From contig NZ_CP109446.1 in assembly GCF_036227265.1 (NCBI RefSeq), forward strand, positions 3,357,001-3,421,000: a stretch of DNA of 64,000 bases, written 5' to 3'. Position 1 is the first letter of the stretch. Each line of letters starts with the position of its first letter. This document shows positions 36,703 to 44,665 of the stretch, piece by piece. Source of the stretch: Streptomyces sp. NBC_01476. GTDB lineage: Bacteria; Actinomycetota; Actinomycetes; Streptomycetales; Streptomycetaceae. The position numbers and the translations under genes are program-made. Under the pieces are notes generated by a model. It did not search any database. It had not been told where the DNA came from and worked only from the letters and a program-made list of their open reading frames with translations.

Positions 36703-37389
36703 ATGAGAACCAGCCGCGTGCGAACAGCCGGTGACATCGGCACGAACGCCGGCCCGGGGACCCCGGTGGACCCCGCCGGCGCCGCGGCTCCGGCACCCGC
36801 CCCGCCCGGCCCGGAGACCAACCCGGAGACCGGTCCGGAGGCCAACCCGGCACCCGGCCCGGAGACCAGCCCGCAGGCCAACCCACAGGCCAACCCGGCA
36901 CCCGGCCCGGAGACCGCCCCCGCCACCGCCCCGAAGTCCGCCCCGGCCGCCACCCCGGAGAGCACCCTCGCCGAACGCACCGCAGGCGACCTGCGCGCCG
37001 CGCTCGGCCCGCTCGTCCGCCGGCTGCGCCAGTTCCGGCCGGACGGCGAACTGACCCTCTCCCAGACCTCCGCGCTGGTCCGCCTCGACCGCGAAGGGCC
37101 GGCCACCGCGTCCGAACTGGCCGCCGGCGAGGGCATCCGCCCGCAGTCGATGTGCACGATCGTCTCCCGACTGCAGGAGCGGGGGCTGGTCGCCCGCGAG
37201 CAGGACCCGCACGACGGCCGCCGGATCGTCGTCTCGCTCACCGCGGCCGGCCTGGAGGGCCTGCACGGCGCCCGGCGCGAGCGGGCCCGCCGCCTGACGG
37301 TGGCGATCACCGAGGAGCTCACCCCGGCGGAACAGGAGCAACTGGCCGCCGCCCTGCCGCTGCTGGAGAGGATCACCCGACGTGTCTGA
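36703..37389 (+). CDS. MarR family regulator with repetitive N-terminal tail
   Basis: 228 residues. Residues 15-85 are Pro/Gly/Glu/Asn repeats (PGPETNPE-like). A MarR winged helix follows: LTLSQTSALVRLDREG, TASELAAGEGIRPQSMCTIVSRL, EREQDPHDGRRIVVSLT-like wing. Overlaps the MFS gene by 8 nt, so it probably regulates that exporter and perhaps the divergent hydrolase. Confidence 0.88.
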   Translation: MRTSRVRTAGDIGTNAGPGTPVDPAGAAAPAPAPPGPETNPETGPEANPAPGPETSPQANPQANPAPGPETAPATAPKSAPAATPESTLAERTAGDLRAALGPLVRRLRQFRPDGELTLSQTSALVRLDREGPATASELAAGEGIRPQSMCTIVSRLQERGLVAREQDPHDGRRIVVSLTAAGLEGLHGARRERARRLTVAITEELTPAEQEQLAAALPLLERITRRV

Positions 37390-39376
37390 GGCCACTGGGT
37401 CCACCCGGTCCGGCGCCGGCTCCGACGGCCAGGGCGGCTCGGGCGGCTCGGGCAGCCAAGACGGCCACGGCAGCCACGGCAGCCGCAAAGCCCGAGGCGG
37501 CCCACAGGCCCCGGGCGGCCCGCAGGACCAGGCCGGCCCAGGCGCCCGCAAAGCCCGAAGCAACCCGCAGGACCAAGCCGGCCGGAAAGCTCAAGGTGGC
37601 CCACAAGCCCCGGGCGGCCCGAAGACCTCCGGCGCCCGGCCGGGCGCCGGGGACCTGCCGGGCGAGCCGAAGGACGACCGCTACAAGTGGCTCGCCCTCT
37701 CCAACACCAGCCTCGGCATGTTCATGGCCTCGGTCGACTCCTCGATCGTGATCATTTCGATGCCGGCCATCTTCCGCGGCATCCACCTGGACCCCTTCGG
37801 CCCGGGGAACATCAGCTATCTGCTGTGGATGATCATGGGCTACATGCTGGTCACCGCGGTGCTGGTGGTCAGCCTCGGCCGGCTGGGCGACATCGTCGGC
37901 CGGGTGAAGATCTACAACCTCGGCTTCGTCGTCTTCACGCTCGCCTCGGTGGCGCTCTCCTTCGACCCGGCGCACGGCGGCAAGGGCGCGATGTGGCTGA
38001 TCGCCTGGCGGATCGTGCAGGCGCTCGGCGGCGCCATGCTGATGGCGAACTCGGCCGCCATCCTCACCGACGCCTTCCCGGCCCGGCAGCGCGGCATGGC
38101 CCTGGGCATCAACCAGATCTCGGCGCTCTCCGGGCAGTTCATCGGCCTGGTGCTGGGCGGCCTGCTCTCCGCGTGGGACTGGCGGGCGGTGTTCTGGGTG
38201 AACGTGCCGGTCGGCATCTTCGGCACCATCTGGGCGTACCGCTCGCTGCGGGAGCTCTCCGCCCGCCAGCCGGCCCGGATCGACTGGTGGGGCAACCTCA
38301 CCTTCGCACTCGGCTGCGCGGGGATCCTGATCTCCATCACCTACGGCATCCAGCCCTACGGCGACCACACCATGGGCTGGACCAGCCCCAAGGTGCTGGC
38401 CGGGCTGATCGGCGGCGTGGTGCTGCTGCTCGCCTTCGGGGTGATCGAGACGAAGGTGCCGCAGCCGATGTTCCCTCTGCGGCTCTTCCGCAACCGGCAC
38501 TTCGCGGCGGGCAACGCGGCCGCGCTGCTGGCGTCGGTCGCCCGCGGCGGTCTGCAGTTCATGCTGATCATCTGGCTGCAGGGGATCTGGCTGCCGCTGC
38601 ACGGGTACGACTTCGCGGACGCGCCGCTGTGGGCGGGTATCTTCCTGCTGCCGCTGACCGCCGGGTTCCTGCTGGCCGGTCCGGTCTCCGGGACGCTCTC
38701 CGACCGGTTCGGGGTGCGCTGGTTCACCACCGGCGGGCTGCTGCTCTTCGGGGTGAGCTTCGTCGGTCTGCTGCTGCTCCCGATCGACTTCCCCTACTGG
38801 GCGTTCGCGCTGCTGATCCTGCTCAACGGCATGGGGTCGGGGATGTTCTCCGCGCCGAACACCTCGGCGATCATGAGCAGCGTGCCGGCCACCCACCGGG
38901 GAGCCGCGTCCGGGATGCGGTCCACCTTCCAGAACTCCGGGACCTCGCTCTCCATCGGTGTCTTCTTCTCGCTGCTCATCATCGGCCTGGCCAACCGGCT
39001 GCCGGGCGCGCTGGACTCGGGGCTGCGGGCGCAGGGCGTACCGGCGGGGGTGGCGCACCAGACGGCGGGGCTGCCGCCGGTGTCGACGGTGTTCTCCGCG
39101 TTCCTCGGGATCAACCCGGTCGAGACGCTGCTCAAGCCGTCGGGGACGCTGGCGAGGCTGCCGGCGCACAACCGGGAGGTGCTCACCGGGAAGGAGTTCT
39201 TCCCGCACCTGATCTCGTCGCCCTTCCACCACGGCCTGGTGATCGTCTTCGCGACGGCCGCGGGGATGGCACTGCTGGCCGCGACCGCCTCGGCGCTGCG
39301 CGGCACGCCCAAGCCGATGGTGCTGGACCCGGCGCCCGAGCGCCGCGACAAGCAGCGGTCGGCCGCCAAGCGCTGA
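37382..39376 (+). CDS. DHA2-type (14-helix) MFS drug exporter
   Basis: 664 residues. A Gly/Gln/Pro-rich hydrophilic tail of about 100 residues is followed by around 14 membrane segments. Family motifs: SLGRLGDIVGRVKIYN (motif A), AWRIVQALGGAMLMANSAAIL, and GQFIGLVLGGLL (motif C). Similar to EmrB/QacA/LmrB exporters, which move drugs out with protons. GTG 37382 is inside the MarR gene end, hence translational coupling. Substrate unknown. Confidence 0.9.
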   Translation: MSEATGSTRSGAGSDGQGGSGGSGSQDGHGSHGSRKARGGPQAPGGPQDQAGPGARKARSNPQDQAGRKAQGGPQAPGGPKTSGARPGAGDLPGEPKDDRYKWLALSNTSLGMFMASVDSSIVIISMPAIFRGIHLDPFGPGNISYLLWMIMGYMLVTAVLVVSLGRLGDIVGRVKIYNLGFVVFTLASVALSFDPAHGGKGAMWLIAWRIVQALGGAMLMANSAAILTDAFPARQRGMALGINQISALSGQFIGLVLGGLLSAWDWRAVFWVNVPVGIFGTIWAYRSLRELSARQPARIDWWGNLTFALGCAGILISITYGIQPYGDHTMGWTSPKVLAGLIGGVVLLLAFGVIETKVPQPMFPLRLFRNRHFAAGNAAALLASVARGGLQFMLIIWLQGIWLPLHGYDFADAPLWAGIFLLPLTAGFLLAGPVSGTLSDRFGVRWFTTGGLLLFGVSFVGLLLLPIDFPYWAFALLILLNGMGSGMFSAPNTSAIMSSVPATHRGAASGMRSTFQNSGTSLSIGVFFSLLIIGLANRLPGALDSGLRAQGVPAGVAHQTAGLPPVSTVFSAFLGINPVETLLKPSGTLARLPAHNREVLTGKEFFPHLISSPFHHGLVIVFATAAGMALLAATASALRGTPKPMVLDPAPERRDKQRSAAKR

Positions 39377-39389
39377 GCCCGGACCGTAC

Positions 39390-39527
39390 GGGCGGCGGAC
39401 CGCGGACGGCGGACGGCGGGCAGCGGACGGCGGACGGCGGACGGCGCCGGACCGTACGGCCGGGCAGCGCGCACGAACCCGGAGCCGCACCGCGCACAGG
39501 CGGCGACCGTACGGCCGGGCAGCGCGC
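39390..39527. repeat. Short repeats after the MFS gene
   Basis: A (GCGGACG)-like run of about eight copies is followed by CGTACGGCCGGGCAGCGCGC, present twice (near 39453 and 39508). Non-coding. Confidence 0.7.
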
Positions 39528-39528
39528 A

Positions 39529-39558
39529 CGGGCGGCCTTCCCGGAGGAAGACCGCCCG
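39529..39558. terminator. Bidirectional terminator between MFS and SPW genes
   Basis: CGGGCGG and CCGCCCG ends with CTTCC/GGAAG inside and a CGGA loop. It sits between two convergent genes. Confidence 0.8.
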
Positions 39559-39602
39559 TGTTCGGGTGTGTCTACTGGTGCGTCAGGTTCGGGGCCGGCT
39601 CG

Positions 39603-40061
39603 TCAGGCGCGGCCACGGGCCCTGCGACGACCAGCCATCAGGCCCATGCCCATGATGGCAAGGCCAACCAGGCACGCCGCACCACCTACAAACGAGTTGT
39701 TCCAGATCGTCTTGTAGAACGCGGCATCACCCGAAACCACCCAGGGGGCGATGATCGTCCACACGCCGATCGCCGTGGCGACCCAGCCGAGGCCGTGCGT
39801 GCGCTCCAGGACCGAACCGAAGCCCATGCCGAGTACCGCGAGTGCGATACCGGTGATCAGATTGCTCACCCGCAGGCTGGGGCTGAAGTTCTGGAAGCCC
39901 ACCACCCAGGGCGAGATCGCGAGATACAGGCCGGCCAGCACGCACAGACCTTCGAGCAGTCCGTTGAATGGCTTGTCCGACATCGCCGCGTACCGGTCCC
40001 GGAGGGATACCAGGTCGGGGTGGGTATCGATGTGGGATGTCTCGGTCGAATGGGTGGCCAT
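39603..40061 (-). CDS. SPW-repeat membrane protein
   Basis: 152 residues, four membrane segments in two repeats carrying ISPWVVGF and IAPWVVSG, the defining SPW motif. ATG 40061 has an excellent AAGGAGGT 7 nt upstream. Function of the family is unknown. Its 5' region (to about 40123) has an unusual T7 run next to a CCGGCTG/CAGCCGG hairpin. Confidence 0.92.
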   Translation of the reverse strand: MATHSTETSHIDTHPDLVSLRDRYAAMSDKPFNGLLEGLCVLAGLYLAISPWVVGFQNFSPSLRVSNLITGIALAVLGMGFGSVLERTHGLGWVATAIGVWTIIAPWVVSGDAAFYKTIWNNSFVGGAACLVGLAIMGMGLMAGRRRARGRA

Positions 40062-40097
40062 TCAAGCCACCTCCTTCGTTCCTATTCGGAAGTGCAG

Positions 40098-40123
40098 TTT
40101 TTTTCCGGCTGCTTTCCAGCCGG
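40098..40123. other. T-run and hairpin in the SPW gene leader
   Basis: Seven T residues (40098-40104) next to a 7-bp hairpin CCGGCTG-CTTTC-CAGCCGG (40105-40123). In the SPW transcript it reads as hairpin then A7, so it is not a terminator for either strand. Possibly a leader structure. Confidence 0.4.
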
Positions 40124-40240
40124 TAGGCCACCGGTCTTCCGCCGGGCCCCGGGATGTGCTCCGGGTCTCCGGCCCGGAGCTGACGCATCCATAAACTCAG
40201 CGTAAAACCCATCTGCCGGATACGGCCACCCGAGGGGCCA

Positions 40241-40885
40241 TCAGCTCGCCGCGGGAGATCCCGCCGTCTTCGCAGCGGCGTCGAACAGGACGGTCGCCGC
40301 GGCCTTCGCGGAGGTGGCCGCCGACGGGTCCCGGTCCATCCGGCCGGAGAGCACCGCGCCGTCGTAGAGCAGGTGCAACTGCCGTGCCAGGCCCTCGGGA
40401 TCGGCGACCCCGGCCTCCGCGGCCAGCTCGGTGAGCAGGCCGCGCATCCAGCCGCGGTGGTGGTCGGAGGCGAGCTCGACGGCGCCGCCGCGGGTGGACT
40501 CGGCGCTGGCGGAGACAAAGGCGCAGCCGTTGAAGCCGGGGGCGGTCACCGTCTCGCCGGCCGCGTCGAAGACGCTCAGCAGCCGTTCGCGCGGGGTGCG
40601 GAACCGGGTCAGGGTCCGCTCGACCCGCCCCCTGACGACCAGATGACGGCCGTCGAGATAGGCGCTGACCAGGCCCTCTTTGTTGCCGAAGGTGTTGTAC
40701 AGGGATGCCTTGGCGACGCCCGCGTGCTCGATGATCCGGTCGATGCCGACGGTGTGCACGCCCTCGCGGTAGAACAGTTCGTTCGCCGCGTCGAGCAGCC
40801 GGTCCCTGGCGGACGCCTTCGCGGCGCCGGCCTTGGCCTTCGCGGCCGTGGTGCCGGCCGTCGTGGTTGTCCTGGTTGTCGCCAT
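40241..40885 (-). CDS. TetR family repressor
   Basis: About 214 residues from ATG 40885 (GGGGA 8 nt upstream); an in-frame GTG at 40900 is possible. The HTH is DRLLDAANELFYREGVHTVG and IIEHAGVAKASLYNTFGNKE. C-terminal ligand domain of the TetR_C type. It lies downstream of the MFS gene it probably controls: the palindrome AGACAG-N2-CTGTCT is upstream of both. Confidence 0.93.
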   Translation of the reverse strand: MATTRTTTTAGTTAAKAKAGAAKASARDRLLDAANELFYREGVHTVGIDRIIEHAGVAKASLYNTFGNKEGLVSAYLDGRHLVVRGRVERTLTRFRTPRERLLSVFDAAGETVTAPGFNGCAFVSASAESTRGGAVELASDHHRGWMRGLLTELAAEAGVADPEGLARQLHLLYDGAVLSGRMDRDPSAATSAKAAATVLFDAAAKTAGSPAAS

Positions 40886-40909
40886 GTCCCTCATCCCCAC
40901 CAGCAGGTC

Positions 40910-40923
40910 AGACAGGTCTGTCT
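40910..40923. promoter_or_regulatory. TetR operator in front of the tetR gene
   Basis: AGACAGGTCTGTCT: perfect 6-bp arms, 2-nt centre, 25 nt upstream of the tetR ATG. Same arms as the sites at 42404 and 42490, so autoregulation is likely. Confidence 0.8.
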
Positions 40924-40936
40924 ATGTTAGCGCTGG

Positions 40937-42313
40937 TCATTGGCGCTCGCCGGCCGGACGTCGCCGGACCGCACCGGCCGGTACGCCGGCGGTCAGCGGC
41001 TCCCGTGCCGTCTCGGCCGCCCCGACCGTCTCGACCGCGCCGACCGTGCCGACCGCCCCGACCGGCGGGGTGGCCGCGGCCGAACCCGCCGCCACCACGT
41101 TCACCGACGTGGCCAGCGGGGTGCGGTGTCCGCTGAGCAGCAGTCCGGCCAGGGCCGCCGCCGCCAGTACGATCACCGCGATGCCGTACTCCCGGGCGGT
41201 GTCCAGCAGGCCGCCGCCGTGCACCACGAGCACGCCGCCGATGACGGCGGGCACGCCCATGCCCAGGTACGAGACCACGTAGAGCAGCGACAGCACGCCG
41301 GCCCGCTCATGCGGCCTGACCAGCGGCATCACCAGTCGGATACCGCCCTGGAAGCCGGCGCCGAAGCCGAAGCCGGCCACCGCGGTGCCGGCGAAGAAGC
41401 CGGTCACCGAGGCGGTACCGCCCGCGCCGGAGCCGATCGAGACCAGGGTGATCGCCACGCCCGCGATCAGTGCCAGCACGCCGAGCGCCATGACCGTACG
41501 GGTCGGGGCGTTGCGCAGCAGAAGGACGGAACCGGCGCCCGCGGCGGCGAGGACGAAGAGGCCGAGGCCGCCGTAGACCACCGCGTGCGAGTGGACGAGG
41601 GCCGCGGTGATCCCCGGGGCGAGCGCCCCGTAGAAGCCGGCCAGCGCCCACACCGCGAAGAGCACGGGGACCGCGATGGCGACCGGCCGGCGGGCCGACT
41701 TCGGCAGCCCGATCTCGGGCCTCATGCCGGCCAGCGCGCCGGGCTTACGGGTCACCGACTCGCGAAGGAAGAGCAGTCCGGCCGCCTGGAGCGCGAAGAG
41801 CCCGAGCAGCAGGTAGTAGACGAGATGGGTCGGCGCCGGCAGGTACTGCACGACGAACCCGGAGATCAGCGCGCCGGTGGCGGTGCCGGTGGCGGGGGCG
41901 AAGGAGTTGGCGAGGGCGCCGCGGGCCCGGTCGATGTCGAGCAGCCCGGCCCCGATGGCGCCGAGCGCGGCGCCGGTGGAGACGCCCTGGATCACCCGGG
42001 CAGCCAGCAGCGCGTCGACGCTGCCCGCGGTGGCGAAGACCACCATCGCCAGGGCCTGGCCGGCCAGTGCGGCGAAGAGCACCGGACGGCGGCCGATGTG
42101 GTCGGATACCCGGCCGAAGACCAGCAGCGCGGCCAGGACGGCGAGCGCGTAGACACCGAAGACGACGGTGGTCGTGATCGGCGAGAAGCCCCATTCCTGC
42201 TGGTAGACCGCGTAGAGCGGGGTCGGCGCGCTGGACGCGGCGAGCAGCGTGACGACGATCGAGGCGAGCAGGGTGAGCGAGGCGGTGGGGCCGAAGCGGA
42301 GACGGTCGATCAT
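40937..42313 (-). CDS. MFS transporter controlled by the adjacent TetR
   Basis: 458 residues from ATG 42313 (AGGAG 6 nt upstream). About twelve membrane segments; motif A is VFGRVSDHIGRRPVLF and an ARVIQGVSTGAALGAIGAG segment follows. The C-terminal 45 residues contain a Val/Gly/Ala/Glu repeat (GAVGTVGAVETVGAAET). Substrate unknown. Its promoter region carries two copies of the TetR palindrome. Confidence 0.9.
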   Translation of the reverse strand: MIDRLRFGPTASLTLLASIVVTLLAASSAPTPLYAVYQQEWGFSPITTTVVFGVYALAVLAALLVFGRVSDHIGRRPVLFAALAGQALAMVVFATAGSVDALLAARVIQGVSTGAALGAIGAGLLDIDRARGALANSFAPATGTATGALISGFVVQYLPAPTHLVYYLLLGLFALQAAGLLFLRESVTRKPGALAGMRPEIGLPKSARRPVAIAVPVLFAVWALAGFYGALAPGITAALVHSHAVVYGGLGLFVLAAAGAGSVLLLRNAPTRTVMALGVLALIAGVAITLVSIGSGAGGTASVTGFFAGTAVAGFGFGAGFQGGIRLVMPLVRPHERAGVLSLLYVVSYLGMGVPAVIGGVLVVHGGGLLDTAREYGIAVIVLAAAALAGLLLSGHRTPLATSVNVVAAGSAAATPPVGAVGTVGAVETVGAAETAREPLTAGVPAGAVRRRPAGERQ

Positions 42314-42403
42314 GGGTGACTCCTGATCACCGAGGGTGGTGCCGAGCGAGCGGGCTGATCGGCAGGGAGCGGGCACCGGACTGACGTGGAACCGTGCGCC
42401 AGA

Positions 42404-42421
42404 TTAGACAGACCTGTCTAA
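42404..42421. promoter_or_regulatory. TetR operator in front of the MFS gene
   Basis: TTAGACAGACCTGTCTAA: perfect 8-bp arms with a 2-nt centre, about 90 nt upstream of the MFS start. The strongest of the three copies. Confidence 0.85.
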
Positions 42422-42489
42422 CCACGTCAAGACGGGGGGCATTCCTGCAGGTGGTGGCAGCCACTTGATGTGGGTGAGGGCTGGGCTTC

Positions 42490-42503
42490 AGACGGAGCTG
42501 TCT
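42490..42503. promoter_or_regulatory. Third, weaker TetR-type site
   Basis: AGACGGAGCTGTCT: same arms with one mismatch, 86 nt from the main site and about 120 nt upstream of the LigD-type phosphoesterase gene on the other strand. Confidence 0.5.
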
Positions 42504-42622
42504 ACTGCTGCGGGGGTGCGGCAATCGTCCCGATGTGCCCGGTTTACGGGGCCGGTCCGCCGGAGATACGCAGGGAGTCGGGTGCGGTGACTGAAAGGCC
42601 GTAAGGCCGAGAGGAGGCCGCG

Positions 42623-43414
42623 GTGGCCACCAAGGACGCGCTGGCCGAGTACCGGCGCAGGCGGGACTTCTCCAGGACACCGGAGCCGAGCGCGGGGAGC
42701 GGTTTCGGGCCGGGGTCCGAACCCGGCTACGTGGTGCAGATCCATGACGCGAGCCGGCTGCACTTCGACTTCCGGCTGGAGGTGGAGGGCACGCTGAAGT
42801 CCTGGGCGGTGCCGAAGGGCCCCTCCCCCGACCCCGACGAGAAGCGGCTGGCGGTCCCCACCGAGGACCACCCGCTGGAGTACCGGAACTTCGAGGGCGT
42901 CATCGGGCAGGGCGAGTACGGCGGCGGCACGGTGATCGTCTGGGACGAGGGCGGCTACCGCAATCTCAGCAGGGACCGTTCCGGCGCCGAGATCCCCTTC
43001 GCGGAGGCGCTGCGCAACGGCCACGCGTCCTTCTGGCTGGACGGGGCGAAGCTGCACGGCGGGTACGCGCTCACCCGGATCCGCAACAACCGGGGTACGG
43101 GCGAGGCGTGGCTGCTGGTGAAGGAGAAGGACCGGCGGGCGACACCGGGGCGGAGCACGCCGGACCCGTGGCGGGCGCGGTCGGTACGCAGCGGGCGGAC
43201 GCTGCGGCAGATGGCGGCGCGGGGGGACGGGGCCGCAGGCGAGGACGGGGCCGCGGGCGGGGGCAGAACCGCGGGTGGGGCCGCGGGCGGAGGCGGCGAG
43301 GGTCAGGACGCCGGCCGGGGTGCTGGTCGGGACGCCGGCCGGGCCCGCGGGAAGGGCGCCCGGAAGACGGCCGGTAAGACGGCAGGCAAGGCCGCCGGGA
43401 GGGGCGCACGGTGA
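42623..43414 (+). CDS. LigD-type 3'-phosphoesterase domain protein
   Basis: 263 residues from GTG 42623 (GAGGAGG upstream). The phosphoesterase core has HDASRLHFDFRLEVEG and EYGGGTVIVWDEG, with LHGGYALTR later, as in the nuclease part of bacterial LigD. It trims 3' ends in non-homologous end joining. The last 90 residues are Gly/Ala and then a Lys/Ala/Gly tail like histone H1, which may bind DNA. Coupled by GTGA overlap to the ligase gene. Confidence 0.92.
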   Translation: MATKDALAEYRRRRDFSRTPEPSAGSGFGPGSEPGYVVQIHDASRLHFDFRLEVEGTLKSWAVPKGPSPDPDEKRLAVPTEDHPLEYRNFEGVIGQGEYGGGTVIVWDEGGYRNLSRDRSGAEIPFAEALRNGHASFWLDGAKLHGGYALTRIRNNRGTGEAWLLVKEKDRRATPGRSTPDPWRARSVRSGRTLRQMAARGDGAAGEDGAAGGGRTAGGAAGGGGEGQDAGRGAGRDAGRARGKGARKTAGKTAGKAAGRGAR

Positions 43415-44493
43415 GCCGGAGCGCCGCGCGCTCCCAAGCCTCCGCGGACGCCCCGGCGGAGGCCCCGGACGCCCCCGCGCTGCCCGCCGCCCTCGCCGCT
43501 CTGCCGGCGCCGCAGCGGGCCCGGCTCCGGCCCGCGCCCGAGGGCCGTTCCGGCCCGGTCGACCGGCCCATGCTGGCCACCCTCAGCTCCCGCCGTACCT
43601 TCGACGACCGCTGGATCTTCGAACGCAAGCTGGACGGGGTACGGGCACTGGCGGTCCGTGACGGCGCGGGCGCGCGGCTGCTCTCCCGGACCGGCCGGGT
43701 GATGGACAGTACCTACCCCGAAGTGGCGGAGGCGCTGGCCGCGCAGGAGTGCGGGGACTTCGTGGTGGACGGGGAGATCGTGGCGCTGCGGGAGGGCCGT
43801 ACCGACTTCTCGCTGCTCCAGCAGCGGATGGGGCTCACCGATCCGCGGGCGGTACGGGCGAGCCCCGTCGTCGTCCACTACTACGTCTTCGATCTGCTGA
43901 GCCTCGGCGGCTGGGCCACCACGGGGCTGCCGCAGCGCACCCGCAAGACGCTGCTGCGTGACGCGCTCTCCTTCCACGGCCCGCTGCGCTACACGCCCCA
44001 CCGCAACCACACCGACGAGCCGCTGCTGAGTCAGGCGTGCGCGAAGGGGTGGGAGGGGCTGATCGCCAAGCGGGCCGACGCGCCTTATCAGGAGCGGCGC
44101 TCCACCGACTGGCTGAAGCTGAAGTGCGAGGCCGGGCAGGAGTTCGTGATCGGCGGCTTCACCGACCCGGCCGGCAGCCGGGTCGGCTTCGGCGCGCTGC
44201 TCATCGGCTACTACGACACCGGGGGGCGGCTCCGGTACGCGGGGAAGGTCGGCACGGGGTACGACCGGCGCACCCTGCTGGCGCTGCGCGAGCGGATGGA
44301 CGCGCTGTCCCGTCCCACCTCGCCGTTCGCCGACCCGGTCCGCGAACGCAACGCCCACTGGTGCGCCCCGGAACTGGTCGCCCAGGTCGGTTTCAGCGAG
44401 TGGACCCGCGACGGCATGCTCCGCCACCCCCGCTTCCTGGGCCTGCGCGACGACAAACCCCCCACCGAAGTCATCCGCGAACGCCCCACCTGA
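43411..44493 (+). CDS. LigD-type ATP-dependent DNA ligase
   Basis: 360 residues. Nucleotidyltransferase motif I is FERKLDGVRA with the lysine at residue 73, then DGEIVALREG (motif III-like) and EGLIAKRADAPY (motif IV), with WLKLKCE (motif V) and a C-terminal OB fold. About 50 N-terminal residues are Ala/Pro-rich. No polymerase domain is fused and neither ku nor polD is nearby, so the end-joining functions are split across genes. Confidence 0.94.
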   Translation: MSRSAARSQASADAPAEAPDAPALPAALAALPAPQRARLRPAPEGRSGPVDRPMLATLSSRRTFDDRWIFERKLDGVRALAVRDGAGARLLSRTGRVMDSTYPEVAEALAAQECGDFVVDGEIVALREGRTDFSLLQQRMGLTDPRAVRASPVVVHYYVFDLLSLGGWATTGLPQRTRKTLLRDALSFHGPLRYTPHRNHTDEPLLSQACAKGWEGLIAKRADAPYQERRSTDWLKLKCEAGQEFVIGGFTDPAGSRVGFGALLIGYYDTGGRLRYAGKVGTGYDRRTLLALRERMDALSRPTSPFADPVRERNAHWCAPELVAQVGFSEWTRDGMLRHPRFLGLRDDKPPTEVIRERPT

Positions 44494-44665
44494 GCCCGCG
44501 CCTTCACTGCGATCCACCCGGTTACGCTCGCCCCACACGGAAGGCCGGCGCGGGAGGCCGAAGGGTCCTGTGGAGCGGCCGCTGGACCGGGCAACGGGTG
44601 ACGAACTCCGCTCCGGTGGCCGCCACGGCGAGCGCTGCCGCGGCGGCGGCCCGCTGATTCTCCGG

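Noticed and set aside
36654..37604. Upstream extension of the dienelactone hydrolase frame
   Set aside because: It runs antisense through the MarR gene and the promoter gap; conserved hydrolase sequence begins at 36653.
37373..39529. 718-codon minus-strand frame opposite the MFS gene
   Set aside because: Shadow of the exporter; no membrane segments or motifs.
40098..40123. Possible rho-independent terminator with T7
   Set aside because: On neither strand does the T-run follow the hairpin in transcript order.
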